In this document: positions 4,541 through 5,328 of the stretch, piece by piece
How the letters are laid out: every line of letters starts with the position of its first letter
How positions within the stretch are numbered: position 1 is the first letter of the stretch
NCBI GenBank assembly: GCA_023432845.1
Contig: JAEZEY010000060.1
Location: 1 to 5,328, forward strand
DNA length: 5,328 nt
Reading direction: 5' to 3'
Source: Pseudomonadota bacterium
GTDB taxonomy: Bacteria; Pseudomonadota; Alphaproteobacteria; Rhizobiales; Xanthobacteraceae
Position numbers and translations under genes: made by a program
The notes under the pieces: model-generated
Database searches by the model: none
Told to the model about the DNA's origin: nothing
Seen by the model: the letters and a program-made list of their open reading frames with translations, nothing else

Positions 4541-5328
4541 GCACGCAACCGACGGCAGGCGCCATCGCGCATTCCAATCCCGCGATCGGCAAAGGCACGA
4601 TCGCTCTTTCCGCGCGCGGCGTGCAGAAGAGCTTCGGGTCGCTGGTCGTGGCGCGCGACATCAATATCGATCTGCCGGTCGGCGCGCGCTACGCGCTGAT
4701 CGGGCCGAACGGCGCCGGCAAGACCACGCTCATCAACCTGATGACCGGCATGCTGACGCCGAATGCCGGCCAGATCAGGCTGGGCGGCGAGGACGTGACG
4801 GCGATGAAGCCGCAGGACCGCGTCAAGCGCGGCCTCGCCCGCACCTTCCAGATCAATACGTTGTTCGCAGGGCTCAACCCGCTGGAAGCCGTGACGCTCG
4901 CGGTCTGCGAGCGCCGCGGCATCGCCGGCCGCTTCTGGCAGAACATCGCCGGCAACAAGGACGCGATCGAGGAAGCCTACGAAATCCTCGCCAAGCTCAA
5001 ACTGGGCGACGCGGCTTATCAGACCACGCGCGAACTGCCCTACGGCCGGCAGCGCCTGCTCGAGATCGCGCTGGCGCTCGCCACCAAGCCGAAAGTGCTG
5101 CTGCTCGACGAGCCGGCGGCCGGCGTGCCGCATGAGGAATCCGGCGAGATCTTCGAGGTCGTCGCCGGCCTGTCCGACGAACTAACGCTGCTGTTCATCG
5201 AGCACGACATGCACGTCGTGTTCCGCTTCGCCACCCACATCATCGTGCTGGTCGGCGGCGCCATCTTCACGCAAGGCTCGCCCGCCGAAATCTCCACCGA
5301 TCCCGGCGTGCGCGAGGTCTATCTGGGG
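4537..5328 (+). CDS. livG: ABC transporter ATPase LivG, C-terminus cut by the window edge
   Basis: 264 residues are visible with no stop. Family members end within a few residues of the VYLG seen at the edge, so little is missing. This is the cytoplasmic ATPase driving LivH/LivM. Motifs in order are Walker A GPNGAGKTT (56-64), Q-loop Gln105 in ARTFQ, signature LPYGRQR (167-173), Walker B VLLLDE (187-192), D-loop AAGVPHEE and switch His223 in IEHDM. The LivG-type tail ends REVYLG. The signature departs from the usual LivG form LSYGQQR: Pro replaces the Ser and Arg replaces the first Gln, while all other catalytic residues are kept. There is an N-terminal extension of about 20 residues before the usual beginning (ARGVQKSFG at 26-34). 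The start ATG overlaps the livM stop and has GGAG (4527-4530) 6 nt upstream. A LivF-type ATPase gene is expected next, outside the window. Confidence 0.93.
   Translation, partial: MSTQPTAGAIAHSNPAIGKGTIALSARGVQKSFGSLVVARDINIDLPVGARYALIGPNGAGKTTLINLMTGMLTPNAGQIRLGGEDVTAMKPQDRVKRGLARTFQINTLFAGLNPLEAVTLAVCERRGIAGRFWQNIAGNKDAIEEAYEILAKLKLGDAAYQTTRELPYGRQRLLEIALALATKPKVLLLDEPAAGVPHEESGEIFEVVAGLSDELTLLFIEHDMHVVFRFATHIIVLVGGAIFTQGSPAEISTDPGVREVYLG

Overview
The window is GC-rich, with third codon positions strongly biased to G/C. Its gene content is typical of an alphaproteobacterium, most likely Rhizobiales of the Bradyrhizobium/Rhodopseudomonas type. That placement rests on protein style and composition, not on a database search. 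All supported genes lie on the + strand.

Layout. Bases 2-97 are the tail of an upstream gene, possibly a GntR-type regulator with an FCD domain. A short gap with a UUCG-capped hairpin follows. Bases 173-1045 encode a complete NMT1/THI5-like type 2 periplasmic-binding-fold protein. It has no signal peptide, and an in-frame stop just upstream means none can be added. Bases 1046-1251 are a gap that opens with two closely spaced perfect inverted repeats. Bases 1252-2433 encode a secreted type 1 substrate-binding protein of the LivK/LivJ (HAAT) family. A strong 10-bp hairpin at 2457-2481 and a 248-bp gap come next. Then livH (2682-3548), livM (3545-4540) and livG (4537 to beyond the edge) follow, with both junctions being ATGA stop/start overlaps.

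How the genes work together. The LivK-like protein should capture a ligand in the periplasm and deliver it to the LivH/LivM membrane pair, which LivG powers together with a second ATPase (LivF) expected just past the right edge. The ligand cannot be read from sequence. In rhizobia such expanded Liv-type systems carry amino acids, amides, aromatic acids and other small carboxylates. The hairpin after the binding-protein gene fits the common pattern in which that protein is made in excess of the membrane parts.

Most interesting points. (1) The signal-less NMT1/THI5-like protein has a Cys-Ala-Cys-His motif, belongs to a different binding-protein class from the transporter beside it, and may be a cytoplasmic enzyme or ligand sensor. 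(2) The dyad-rich stretch 1046-1092 sits between the two binding-protein genes. (3) LivG has a non-canonical ABC signature (LPYGRQ). The rest is an ordinary transporter operon. I saw no RNA gene, mobile element, CRISPR array or phage-like content.
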